Source: Mesorhizobium sp. Pch-S (GTDB lineage Bacteria; Pseudomonadota; Alphaproteobacteria; Rhizobiales; Rhizobiaceae). Taken from it: a stretch of DNA of 64,000 nt. The notes below the pieces were generated by a model. It made no database searches. It was not told the DNA's origin and saw only the letters and a program-made list of their open reading frames with translations. A program made the position numbers and the translations under genes. The DNA is taken from contig NZ_CP029562.1 in assembly GCF_004136315.1 (NCBI RefSeq), positions 3,743,501 through 3,807,500 on the forward strand, written 5' to 3'. This document shows positions 7,973 through 15,263 of the stretch, one piece after another. Positions within the stretch are counted from its first letter, which is position 1, and each line of letters starts with the position of its first letter.

Positions 7973-8933
7973 ATCCAAGCTGACGCTCGACATTGTTGCG
8001 CCGTTTTTGAACGAGGCGGCTTCCGTGCCGGGCTTTGCGCGGTTGCTCTCGGAACTCGATGCAGAAGTCCTGCGCCGTTTCGGCCTCAAGACGCGCAAGA
8101 TCCTGGTTGATGACGGCAGCACCGACGATAGTGCCGCGCTTTTCGGCAAGGCGCTGACAGGCGACTGGGAAATCGTGCGCCTCAGCCGCAATTTCGGCAA
8201 GGAGGTGGCCGTTCTCGCCGGTCTCGACAGGACACGGGGCGACATGGTGCTGATCATGGATGCCGATCTGCAGCATTCGCTGGATGTCAGTCTGAAGCTC
8301 ATTGCCGAACTGGTCGAAAACCCTGATATCGATGTCGTCTATGCCCGCACCAATCGCGAGGGCGCGAGCTGGAAACGCAGCCAGTTGGCCAAATTGTTCT
8401 ACAGCCTGATCAATTCCAGCCAGCGTTTCGACATCCCTGAAAATGCCGGCGACTTCCGCGTGATGCGCGCGCCAGTGGCAAAGGCGTTTACCCTGCTGCG
8501 CGACAAGCGGCGTTTCAACAAGGGCCTCTATGCCTGGGCTGGCTTTCGACACAAGGCGCTCATCTACACGCCGGCAGATCGCGCCGGCGGCACCAGCAAA
8601 TGGAGCCGAGGCAACCTGCTTGCCTTTTCGCTCGAAGGCATCGCCTCCTTCTCGGTGGTGCCGTTGCGTATCCTCACCCTGAGCGGGCTTGCCGCGGCCC
8701 TTGCCGGGGGCATCTATGGCCTCAAGATCTTCTTCGAGGTCTTTTTCTACGGCATCGCCGTGCCGGGCTTCCCGAGCCTGCTGATCGCCGTCGTGGTGCT
8801 GGGTGGCTTCAACCTCGCACTGCTTGGCCTCATCGGCGAGTATGTCTGGGTGGCGTTGAGCGAAAGCAAGGATCGTCCAGTCTACATCGTGCGCGATGTG
8901 GTGAGCAACGCGAGGGATGGCAAAGAGCCGTGA
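7965..8933 (+). CDS. Glycosyltransferase family 2, polyprenyl-phosphate sugar synthase (DPM1/GtrB/ArnC-like)
   Basis: 322 residues. The N-terminal GT-A domain begins TLDIVAPFLNEAASVPGFAR and shows VDDGSTDDSAALF, LSRNFGKEVAVLAGLD, and the metal-binding DADLQHS (DxD). GDFRVMRAPVAKAF and YAWAGFRHKALIY are typical of the DPM/GtrB group. Two hydrophobic helices near the C-terminus (about 230-300) anchor it. Such enzymes load a nucleotide sugar onto undecaprenyl phosphate at the cytoplasmic face. It is translationally coupled at both ends (8-base overlap upstream, GTGA overlap downstream). With a ChbG-type deacetylase next, UDP-N-acetylhexosamine is a plausible donor; this is inference. Confidence 0.88.
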   Translation: MSESKLTLDIVAPFLNEAASVPGFARLLSELDAEVLRRFGLKTRKILVDDGSTDDSAALFGKALTGDWEIVRLSRNFGKEVAVLAGLDRTRGDMVLIMDADLQHSLDVSLKLIAELVENPDIDVVYARTNREGASWKRSQLAKLFYSLINSSQRFDIPENAGDFRVMRAPVAKAFTLLRDKRRFNKGLYAWAGFRHKALIYTPADRAGGTSKWSRGNLLAFSLEGIASFSVVPLRILTLSGLAAALAGGIYGLKIFFEVFFYGIAVPGFPSLLIAVVVLGGFNLALLGLIGEYVWVALSESKDRPVYIVRDVVSNARDGKEP

Positions 8934-9751
8934 CACGGCAGATCCGCCTGATCGCCGACGACTACGGACTGGCGCCCGGGGTATCGGACGCCATCCTCGA
9001 CCTGTTGCAAAGGGGACGTCTCACCGGCACTGGCTGCATGACCGGATTTCCGGAATGGCAGCAGGCAGCGGCGCACATCAGCCCCTTCATCGGCCAGGTT
9101 CCGGTCGGACTGCACCTCACACTGACCGACCAGCCTGCCTTGACGATCGGAACCAGCCTGGTGTCGGAAGGACGGTTGCCGCCGCTCAGCGCGCTGGCGG
9201 CGCCGTTCCGGCGAAGACGCATCGAGACGGGCGACATTCACGCCGAACTCGATGCGCAACTTGCCCGCTTTGTCGATGCGCTCGGCCACACGCCGGATTT
9301 CATCGACGGACATCAGCATGTGCATTTCCTGCCTGCGGTGCGCACCTGGTTGAAGACGCGTTTTGCCGGTTCTGAAAAGCCTGTGCTGCGGGGCGCACCG
9401 GCGGTGTCGCTCGAGGTTGGTGTCACAGCCATGAAGATGGCGGTGATTGCGGCGCTGGCGCGTGGCTTCGACCGAAGCATGGAGGCTGCCGGATTTCTGG
9501 TCATGAAGCCGCTTGCCGGCATCTACGACTGGAAGCGGCCAGACGACTTCGCGCCAACCTTGCGTGCCGCTGTTTCGACATTGCGCGAAGACGGCGTGTT
9601 CATGTGTCATCCAGGCCATGTCGACGCGGAGCTCGTGTCGCGCGACCCGATGCAGAAGGTGCGCGAGGTCGAATATGCTTTCCTGGCCTCGGACACCTTC
9701 GGCGCATTTCTTGCGGCGAATGATGCTGGCGTGCGGGGTGGCCTGTCGTGA
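8930..9751 (+). CDS. ChbG/YdjC-family carbohydrate deacetylase (NaxD-like)
   Basis: 273 residues from a GTG start whose GTGA overlaps the GT2 stop. Metal-binding features of the YdjC family are visible: LIADDYGLAPGVSDAILDLL near the N-terminus (paired Asp), VGLHLTLTD (His), FIDGHQHVHFLP (His residues) and CHPGHVD near the C-terminus. In Francisella and Bordetella the relative NaxD deacetylates undecaprenyl-phosphate N-acetylgalactosamine before transfer to lipid A. Sitting between a GT2 lipid-linked-sugar synthase and a GtrA-type protein, it probably deacetylates a lipid-linked N-acetyl sugar. The alternative, chito-oligosaccharide deacetylation, lacks supporting neighbours. Confidence 0.82.
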   Translation: MTRQIRLIADDYGLAPGVSDAILDLLQRGRLTGTGCMTGFPEWQQAAAHISPFIGQVPVGLHLTLTDQPALTIGTSLVSEGRLPPLSALAAPFRRRRIETGDIHAELDAQLARFVDALGHTPDFIDGHQHVHFLPAVRTWLKTRFAGSEKPVLRGAPAVSLEVGVTAMKMAVIAALARGFDRSMEAAGFLVMKPLAGIYDWKRPDDFAPTLRAAVSTLREDGVFMCHPGHVDAELVSRDPMQKVREVEYAFLASDTFGAFLAANDAGVRGGLS

Positions 9752-10152
9752 GCAGCGAGCCAGGCCGTTCGCTCGGTAGCAAGATGATCCGTTTCGCCGT
9801 TGTCGGTCTCGCGAATACGGCAATCGATCTCGTGGCCTTCACCGTGTTGCTCTGGCTTGCACTCCCGCCATTGGCCGCCAATGTCGGCGCCTGGCTTGTC
9901 GCCGTCGCGTTCTCTTTCGTGGCCAACCGTTTCTGGTCGTTCGAGCGCGACCGCTCGATCCCGCTCAGCCATTCCATCTTCCGTTTCATCTCGCTGGGCG
10001 CTTTGATCTCGCTTGGCGTCTCCAGCGCGTTCATCATCGGACTGTCCGGATGGACCGGCGTCTGGCCAGCCAAGATCGCCGGCATCATCGTGGCGGCGGT
10101 GCTGAATTTCCTCGCCGCGCGCTGGTCGATCGAGGGCCGTTTGCTTCGCTAG
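9748..10152 (+). CDS. GtrA-family membrane protein (putative polyprenyl-sugar flippase)
   Basis: 134 residues, GTG start overlapping the previous stop by four bases. Four hydrophobic helices and the family hallmarks FAVVGLANTAIDLVAFTVLL, FVANRFWSFERD and a basic C-terminal tail (AARWSIEGRLLR). GtrA proteins are thought to help polyprenyl-phosphate-linked sugars cross the inner membrane. As the last gene of the GT87-GT2-deacetylase-GtrA operon it completes a make, modify, flip, transfer series. A RIME-like repeat follows 14 bases after the stop. Confidence 0.85.
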   Translation: MSSEPGRSLGSKMIRFAVVGLANTAIDLVAFTVLLWLALPPLAANVGAWLVAVAFSFVANRFWSFERDRSIPLSHSIFRFISLGALISLGVSSAFIIGLSGWTGVWPAKIAGIIVAAVLNFLAARWSIEGRLLR

Positions 10153-10166
10153 GCTGTTTGCCGGGT

Positions 10167-10273
10167 CTAGAGCGTTTCCGTTTTTCACGGAAACGCGGAA
10201 ACGCTCTAAGGTTTTGTTTCTTCGCATTTTTGTAACGCCAAGTGATTCCACTTGGCGTTACAAAATGCTCTAG
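10167..10273. repeat. RIME-like two-module palindromic repeat, full copy (type 1)
   Basis: Bounded by CTAG at both ends. Module 1 is an inverted repeat (GAGCGTTTCCG, then CGGAAACGC and GGAAACGCTCT). Module 2 is the stem CGCCAAGTG / CACTTGGCG with loop ATTC inside GTAACG...CGTTAC. The same two modules in reverse orientation form the copy at 46650-46749. The last bases overlap the stop codon of the rpiR-type gene. It separates convergent genes, where its stems may also act as a terminator. Confidence 0.8.
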
Positions 10274-11109
10274 CGAAGGCCCTCCATTTCGCGAATACGC
10301 CGCGCGCTGTCCGGCTCCATCTGGCGGGTAACTGCACCGATCAACGTCTCGGCGACCACGAAGAGCGCGGCGGAGGAGTCCCAGGGAGAGGGGACGGCCG
10401 TACGCCCGGCAATGACGTGGCGGGCGAAGCGGGCAATGGGTGAAAGCCACTGGTCCGTGAACAGCACGATCTGCACGCCGCGCTGATGCGCTTTCTCGGC
10501 GAAGCGGATCAGGCTGTCCTGATAGCGGCGGATGTCGAAGATCACCAGCACGTCGCGCTTGCCCATGTCGATCAGGCGGTCCCGCCACATGCTTTCCTGG
10601 CCGACAAGGTGGAAGACGTTGGGACGGATGATGGCAAGGTGAGCGGCCATGTAACGCGCCAGCGGATCGGTGAAGCGTCCGCCGATCAGGAACATGTGGC
10701 CGCGGTGGTCGGCCATCTTTTCCGCGATCTCGTTCAACTGCTTGTCCGAGAGGTGGCGAAAGGTCTCGCGCAGATTGTCGAGGGTGGCCTCGATCATCGG
10801 CGATGCTGCGTCGCTTCGGCTGGGGGCCGTGGTCGTACGCGAGGCAGGCGACTGCAACTGCGCGGCAAGTTCGTCCTGCAGGGCAGACTGGAATTCCGGG
10901 TAGTTCTGAAAGCCCAGTCGGGCAACGAAACGCAGGATTGTCGGTGAGGAGACGCCAGCCTGCTGGGAGAAGTCCGCCACTGTCTTCAGGCCAATGACGG
11001 GATAGTTGGCAACCAGCGTCTGGGCGGCGCGGCGTTCACCTGCCGGCATGGAATCGATGCGGTCCGCGATGAGTTCCGCAATGGATGTGGTCGTCGTCTG
11101 TGTTCCCAA
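10270..11109 (-). CDS. MurR/RpiR family transcriptional regulator
   Basis: About 279 residues: an N-terminal RpiR-type helix-turn-helix (SIAELIADRIDSMPAGERRA, then TVADFSQQAGVSSPTILRFV and ARLGFQNYPEF) and a C-terminal SIS sugar-isomerase-like domain (MFLIGGRFTDPLARYMAAHL, LVIFDIRRYQ). I chose the TTG at 11109 because GGGGGA lies seven bases upstream and a longer start (ATG 11178) would swallow the divergent promoter; GTG 11124 is also possible. Divergent from the amidohydrolase-permease-ligase operon, its likely target. The SIS domain normally binds a phosphosugar, which sits oddly with an amine pathway. The stop codon lies in a repeat. Confidence 0.85.
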   Translation of the reverse strand: MGTQTTTTSIAELIADRIDSMPAGERRAAQTLVANYPVIGLKTVADFSQQAGVSSPTILRFVARLGFQNYPEFQSALQDELAAQLQSPASRTTTAPSRSDAASPMIEATLDNLRETFRHLSDKQLNEIAEKMADHRGHMFLIGGRFTDPLARYMAAHLAIIRPNVFHLVGQESMWRDRLIDMGKRDVLVIFDIRRYQDSLIRFAEKAHQRGVQIVLFTDQWLSPIARFARHVIAGRTAVPSPWDSSAALFVVAETLIGAVTRQMEPDSARRIREMEGLR

Positions 11110-11142
11110 CCCGGTATCCCCCACGCTTTTCGGAAAAGGCGT

Positions 11143-11217
11143 TTGACAAAGACGAACAAAGTGTATGAAATCATTCATGGGAGCGCAATGAAACAAAATA
11201 CGTAACATACGATACGT
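11143..11217 (+). promoter_or_regulatory. Candidate promoter and inverted repeats for the amidohydrolase-permease operon
   Basis: TTGACA at 11143-11148 is followed 17 bases later by TGAAAT (or 15 bases later by TATGAA). Two inverted repeats overlap or follow: ATGAA/TTCAT (11165-11169, 11174-11178) and ACGTA/TACGT (11200-11204, 11213-11217). RpiR-type regulators bind such dyads; the assignment to this regulator is inferred from position. Confidence 0.45.
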
Positions 11218-11237
11218 TCCCGGGGACGGCGGATCGG

Positions 11238-12056
11238 ATGGAGAGGACAAGCCATAAAAGGCACCAAGGCGCGGATTCCGTAAGGGTTACCAACCCGGAC
11301 GGTGCGGGTGCCTTTGTCTTCACCTGCGACCACGCTTCGAACCTTCTTCCTGCCGAATTCGGCACGCTTGGTCTTCCGGCTTCCGACCTTGCTCGCCACA
11401 TTGCTTGGGATCCCGGTGCGTTGCCGGTGGCGCAGATCTTGAGCGAGCGGCTCGATGCGCCTCTGATCGAAACCTGCCTCTCGCGACTGGTGCTGGACTG
11501 CAATCGGCCTCTCGGTGCGCCGGATCTGATTCCTCCGGTGAGCGAAACGACCGTCATTCCCGGCAACGAGAACCTGTCAGCGGATGCGCGCCAGGCGCGC
11601 ATCGATCGCTGCTGGAAACCTTTTCACCAGGCGATCGAAGACCTGATCGAGGCGCGTACAGAGCGTGGGCTGGAGACACGGCTGGTGTCGGTGCATTCCT
11701 TCACGCCGGTCTATAAAGGCATCGACCGGCCCTGGCATATCGGCATCATCCACGACGAGGACACGCGGCTGTCGGCGCCGCTGATTGCGGCGTTGGAGCA
11801 GCAAGGCGGCTTCACCGTCGGTGCCAACCAGCCATATTCGCCGGCAGACCGCGTCTACTTCACGCTGGAGCGGCACGCGCGCTCGCGTGGCCTGTTGTGC
11901 GCGATGATCGAAATCCGCAACGATGAGATCCGGGATCAAGCCGGACAGAAAAAATGGGGAGAACGGCTGGCGGGCATCTTCACCGGCCTCGAACCGGCGC
12001 GGCTGCCGAAGCCGCCGCCCTTGAAATCCGTACAAACGATCGAAGGCACCATCTGA
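11238..12056 (+). CDS. N-formylglutamate amidohydrolase family protein (possible gamma-glutamyl amide hydrolase)
   Basis: 272 residues of the HutG/FGase zinc amidohydrolase family: FTCDHASNLLPAEFG (metal-binding region), HIAWDPGALPVAQILSERL, SRLVLDCNRPLG, VSVHSFTPVYKG and a late MIEIRNDEI. Classical members remove formate from N-formylglutamate in histidine degradation, but there is no hut gene here. It instead opens an operon with a glutamine-synthetase-like ligase and two dehydrogenases, so hydrolysis of a gamma-glutamyl or other N-substituted glutamate is a reasonable inference. A second, distinct family member is encoded at 42245-43138. The ATG has no strong ribosome binding site. Confidence 0.75.
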   Translation: MERTSHKRHQGADSVRVTNPDGAGAFVFTCDHASNLLPAEFGTLGLPASDLARHIAWDPGALPVAQILSERLDAPLIETCLSRLVLDCNRPLGAPDLIPPVSETTVIPGNENLSADARQARIDRCWKPFHQAIEDLIEARTERGLETRLVSVHSFTPVYKGIDRPWHIGIIHDEDTRLSAPLIAALEQQGGFTVGANQPYSPADRVYFTLERHARSRGLLCAMIEIRNDEIRDQAGQKKWGERLAGIFTGLEPARLPKPPPLKSVQTIEGTI

Positions 12057-12080
12057 AAGTATAAATAAGGGAACACTCTT

Positions 12081-13646
12081 ATGGCAGCGCCTGGTTACTC
12101 TGAACACGACAAGAGCGAGGACGTCAAAGTCCTCCATTCCATGGGCTACGCCCAGGAACTCGAAAGGAGAATGAGCCAGTTCTCCAACTTCGCCGTCTCT
12201 TTTTCCATCATCTGCATCCTGTCCGGCGGTATCAATTCGCTGGCGCAGGCAACGTCTGGCGCCGGTGGCGCCGCCATCGGCATCGGCTGGCCGCTCGGCT
12301 GTTTCGTGTCGCTGGTGTTCGCGGTGGCGATGGCGCAGATCAGTTCGGCCTATCCGACGGCCGGCGGCCTCTATCACTGGGGTTCGATCCTCGGCAACCG
12401 CTTCACCGGCTGGTTGACCGCCTGGTTCAACCTGCTCGGCCTGGTCACCGTGCTCGGGGCCATCAATGTCGGCACCTACTACTTCTTCATGGGTTCTTTC
12501 GGTACACCCTATTTCGGTCTCGAGGATACGACCACAACGCGCATCATCTTCCTTGCGATCATCACGGGCGCGCAGGCGCTGGTGAACCACATGGGCATTG
12601 GTCTTACGGCCAAACTCACCGATTTCTCGGGTTACCTGATCTTCGCCACGGCAATCGCGCTTTCGATCGTCTGCCTGGCGGCTGCGCCCAGCTATGACAT
12701 CGCCCGGCTGTTAACCTTCGCCAATTATTCGGGCGAAATCGGCGGCAATGTCTGGCCGCAGAACTCGACGATGTGGGTCTTCCTGCTCGGTCTGCTGCTG
12801 CCGATCTATACCATCACCGGCTACGACGCGTCTGCGCATACGTCAGAAGAGACGTTGAAGGCGGCCCATTCGGTGCCACGCGCCATGGTGAGTTCGGTGC
12901 TTTGGTCTGCCGCGTTCGGCTACATCATGCTGTGTTCCTTCGTGCTGATGCTCCCGAACATGGAAGATGCGGCGAAGCAGGGCTGGAACGTGTTCTTCTG
13001 GGCGATGAACGAACGCGTCAACCCCGTGGTCAAGGACATCCTCTATCTCGCCATCCTGCTCGCGCAGTGGCTGTGTGGCCTGGCGACGGTGACTTCTGTA
13101 TCGCGCATGATCTTCGCCTTCTCGCGTGACGGCGGCCTGCCAGGTTCGAAGGCGCTGTCCAAGGTCAGCCCGACCTACCGTACGCCGGTAGCCGCCATCT
13201 GGACCGGATCGATCCTGGCGGTGTTGTTCGTCTGGTTCTCGTCGCTGGTCTCGATTGGCGACACGCCGGTCTATACCATCGTCGTGGCCTGTACCGTCAT
13301 CTTCCTCTTCTTCTCCTTCACCATTCCGATCGCGCTCGGCCTCTTCGCCTGGGGTACGTCGAAGTGGAATGTGATGGGGCCCTGGAACCTCGGCGAAGGC
13401 GTCTTCAAACTGTTCGCCGTGCTCTCGATCATCGCCATGATCCTGATCTTCGTCATCGGCGTGCAGCCGCCCAACGACTGGGCGCTGTACATCACCGTCG
13501 GCTTCCTGGTCGTGACCGCTATCGTCTGGTTCGGCTTCGAGGCCCGTCGCTTCCAGGGACCGCCCATTGGTGACGAGGTGGCGAAGCGCGCCGCCGAAAT
13601 CGCTGCCGCCGAACGCGCGGTCGGCGAGACCGGCGGGGCTCACTGA
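12081..13646 (+). CDS. APC superfamily amino acid/amine permease
   Basis: 521 residues with about twelve hydrophobic segments. After a hydrophilic head, FSNFAVSFSIICILSGGINS and ISSAYPTAGGLYHWGSILGN mark the amino acid/choline transporter group of the APC superfamily (yeast Uga4-like). YDASAHTSEETLKAAHSVPR is a second group signature. Members import GABA, choline, ethanolamine or other amines by proton symport. It lies 24 bases after the amidohydrolase gene, and a strong hairpin separates it from the ligase gene downstream. Given the pathway genes around it, an amine or amino alcohol is the likely cargo. Confidence 0.85.
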   Translation: MAAPGYSEHDKSEDVKVLHSMGYAQELERRMSQFSNFAVSFSIICILSGGINSLAQATSGAGGAAIGIGWPLGCFVSLVFAVAMAQISSAYPTAGGLYHWGSILGNRFTGWLTAWFNLLGLVTVLGAINVGTYYFFMGSFGTPYFGLEDTTTTRIIFLAIITGAQALVNHMGIGLTAKLTDFSGYLIFATAIALSIVCLAAAPSYDIARLLTFANYSGEIGGNVWPQNSTMWVFLLGLLLPIYTITGYDASAHTSEETLKAAHSVPRAMVSSVLWSAAFGYIMLCSFVLMLPNMEDAAKQGWNVFFWAMNERVNPVVKDILYLAILLAQWLCGLATVTSVSRMIFAFSRDGGLPGSKALSKVSPTYRTPVAAIWTGSILAVLFVWFSSLVSIGDTPVYTIVVACTVIFLFFSFTIPIALGLFAWGTSKWNVMGPWNLGEGVFKLFAVLSIIAMILIFVIGVQPPNDWALYITVGFLVVTAIVWFGFEARRFQGPPIGDEVAKRAAEIAAAERAVGETGGAH

Positions 13647-13659
13647 GCCCGACAGCTAT

Positions 13660-13689
13660 GACCGTGGCCGGTTTCTCCCGGCCACGGTC
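13660..13689 (+). terminator. Intercistronic hairpin between permease and ligase genes
   Basis: Perfect 12-base stem GACCGTGGCCGG / CCGGCCACGGTC with loop TTTCTC, 13 bases after the permease stop. No T tract follows, so it more likely attenuates transcription or protects the upstream mRNA than terminates fully. Confidence 0.55.
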
Positions 13690-13738
13690 GCCTTCCGCAA
13701 ATACGTTCCAGATAAATTGAAGCCGGAGTGCTCTAAGA

Positions 13739-15109
13739 ATGGCAGGCAACCTTTCGTTCGATCAGTTGAAGAAGGCGGTCCAGGCCGGGGAGATCGACAC
13801 CGTTCTCGCCTGCGCCGTCGACATGCAGGGCCGACTCGTCGGCAAGCGTTTCCTGGCGCAGTATTTCGTCGATTCCGCGCATGACGAAACGCATGGCTGC
13901 AACTATCTGCTGGCGGACGACATCGATATGGAGCCTGTGCCCGGCTACAAGGCCGCGAGCTGGTCGAAAGGGTATGGCGACTTCGTCATGAAGCCCGACC
14001 TGGCGACGCTGAGGCAGATACCCTGGCTCGAGAAGACGGCGCTGGTGTTATGCGACCTGCTCGATCATCACAGCCATGAGGACCTTGCCCATTCACCGCG
14101 CGCCATTCTGCGCAAGCAGGTGAAGCGGCTGAGCGAGCGTGGCTATATCGGCTATTTCGCATCGGAGCTCGAATTCTATCTGTTCAGCGAGAGCTATGAC
14201 GCTGCCCGCAAGAAGCACTGGCAAGGTATCGACACGGCATCGCCCTATATCGGCGATTACCAGATCGGCATCACGACCAAGGAAGAAGGCATCATGCGCC
14301 GCCTGCGCAACGAGATGCAGGCCGCCGGCATTCCGATCGAGAACTCCAAGGGCGAATGGGGTCCGGGCCAGGAAGAGATCAACGTGCGCTACGCCGAGGC
14401 GCTGGAGATGGCCGATCGCCATGTCATCCTGAAGAACGGCGCCAAGGAAATCGCCGACTCAGAAGGCAAGGCGATCACCTTCATGGCCAAGTACAATTAC
14501 GGCCTGGCCGGCAATTCCAGCCATATCCACAATTCGCTGTGGAGCGCAGACGGCAAGACACCGCTGTTCTATGACAAGAAGGGTCCGTGGACACTGTCGG
14601 CACTCGGCCAGGCCTGGTCGGCCGGACAGCTCAAATATGCCAAGGAATTCACCTGGTTCCTGGCGCCCTACATCAATTCCTACAAGCGCTTCCAGTCCGG
14701 CACCTTCGCGCCGACCAAGATCATGTGGTCGGAAGACAACCGCACCGCCGGCTTCCGCCTGTGCGGCGAAGGCACCAAGGGCATCCGGATGGAATGCCGC
14801 ATCGGTGGTGCAGACCTCAATCCCTACCTCGCTTTCGCGGCACTGATCGCGGCTGGCCTTGCCGGTATAGATGAGAAGCTGGAATTGCAGAAACCGTTCG
14901 TCGGTGACGCCTACCAGGCCTCGCGTCTGCCGGAGATTCCGAAGACCCTGCGCGAGGCGACGGAGACCATGGCCAAGTCGAAGATGCTGAAGGCAGCCTT
15001 CGGCGAGGACGTGATCGAGCACTATGTGCACACCGCCCGCTGGGAACAGTTCGAATACGATCGCCGCATCACCGATTGGGAGCTGCATCGCGGCTTCGAA
15101 CGGTATTGA
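13739..15109 (+). CDS. Glutamine synthetase family protein (putative gamma-glutamyl-amine ligase)
   Basis: 456 residues. The catalytic domain shows YFASELEFYLF (the paired-Glu metal ligand region), EWGPGQEEINVRYAEALEMA, ITFMAKYNYGLAGNSSHIHN (His of the substrate loop) and GGADLNPYLAFAALIAAGLA. The layout resembles PuuA/GlnA-like ligases that join glutamate to amines rather than the housekeeping GlnA, whose adenylylation-site tyrosine region is not evident. Neighbours (permease, aldehyde dehydrogenase, iron alcohol dehydrogenase, FGase-like hydrolase) match a gamma-glutamylation route for an amine or amino alcohol. The start ATG lies 92 bases after the permease, beyond a hairpin. A role in ammonia assimilation is less likely. 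Confidence 0.85.
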   Translation: MAGNLSFDQLKKAVQAGEIDTVLACAVDMQGRLVGKRFLAQYFVDSAHDETHGCNYLLADDIDMEPVPGYKAASWSKGYGDFVMKPDLATLRQIPWLEKTALVLCDLLDHHSHEDLAHSPRAILRKQVKRLSERGYIGYFASELEFYLFSESYDAARKKHWQGIDTASPYIGDYQIGITTKEEGIMRRLRNEMQAAGIPIENSKGEWGPGQEEINVRYAEALEMADRHVILKNGAKEIADSEGKAITFMAKYNYGLAGNSSHIHNSLWSADGKTPLFYDKKGPWTLSALGQAWSAGQLKYAKEFTWFLAPYINSYKRFQSGTFAPTKIMWSEDNRTAGFRLCGEGTKGIRMECRIGGADLNPYLAFAALIAAGLAGIDEKLELQKPFVGDAYQASRLPEIPKTLREATETMAKSKMLKAAFGEDVIEHYVHTARWEQFEYDRRITDWELHRGFERY

Positions 15110-15263
15110 TTGCCTCCCCGGTTACGGCAAGGCGATCCGCATGGGGCCGGGCAGGGCTGTTTGACAAAAGGCATTTCGTATAGACGCTGCTGCTCGGCTT
15201 ATCCCGTTCGCTGGCTCTCTGAGAAAGAAGCGGCGAACCATTTTTGATATGAAGGACATCGAT

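Noticed and set aside
10270..11178. ATG 11178 as start of the RpiR-type gene
   Set aside because: It has no ribosome binding site, adds an atypical N-terminus and would overlap the divergent promoter. It is not excluded.
15161..15184. TTGACA and TATAGA before the aldehyde dehydrogenase gene
   Set aside because: The spacer is only 12 bases, too short for a sigma-70 promoter; other pairings were no better.
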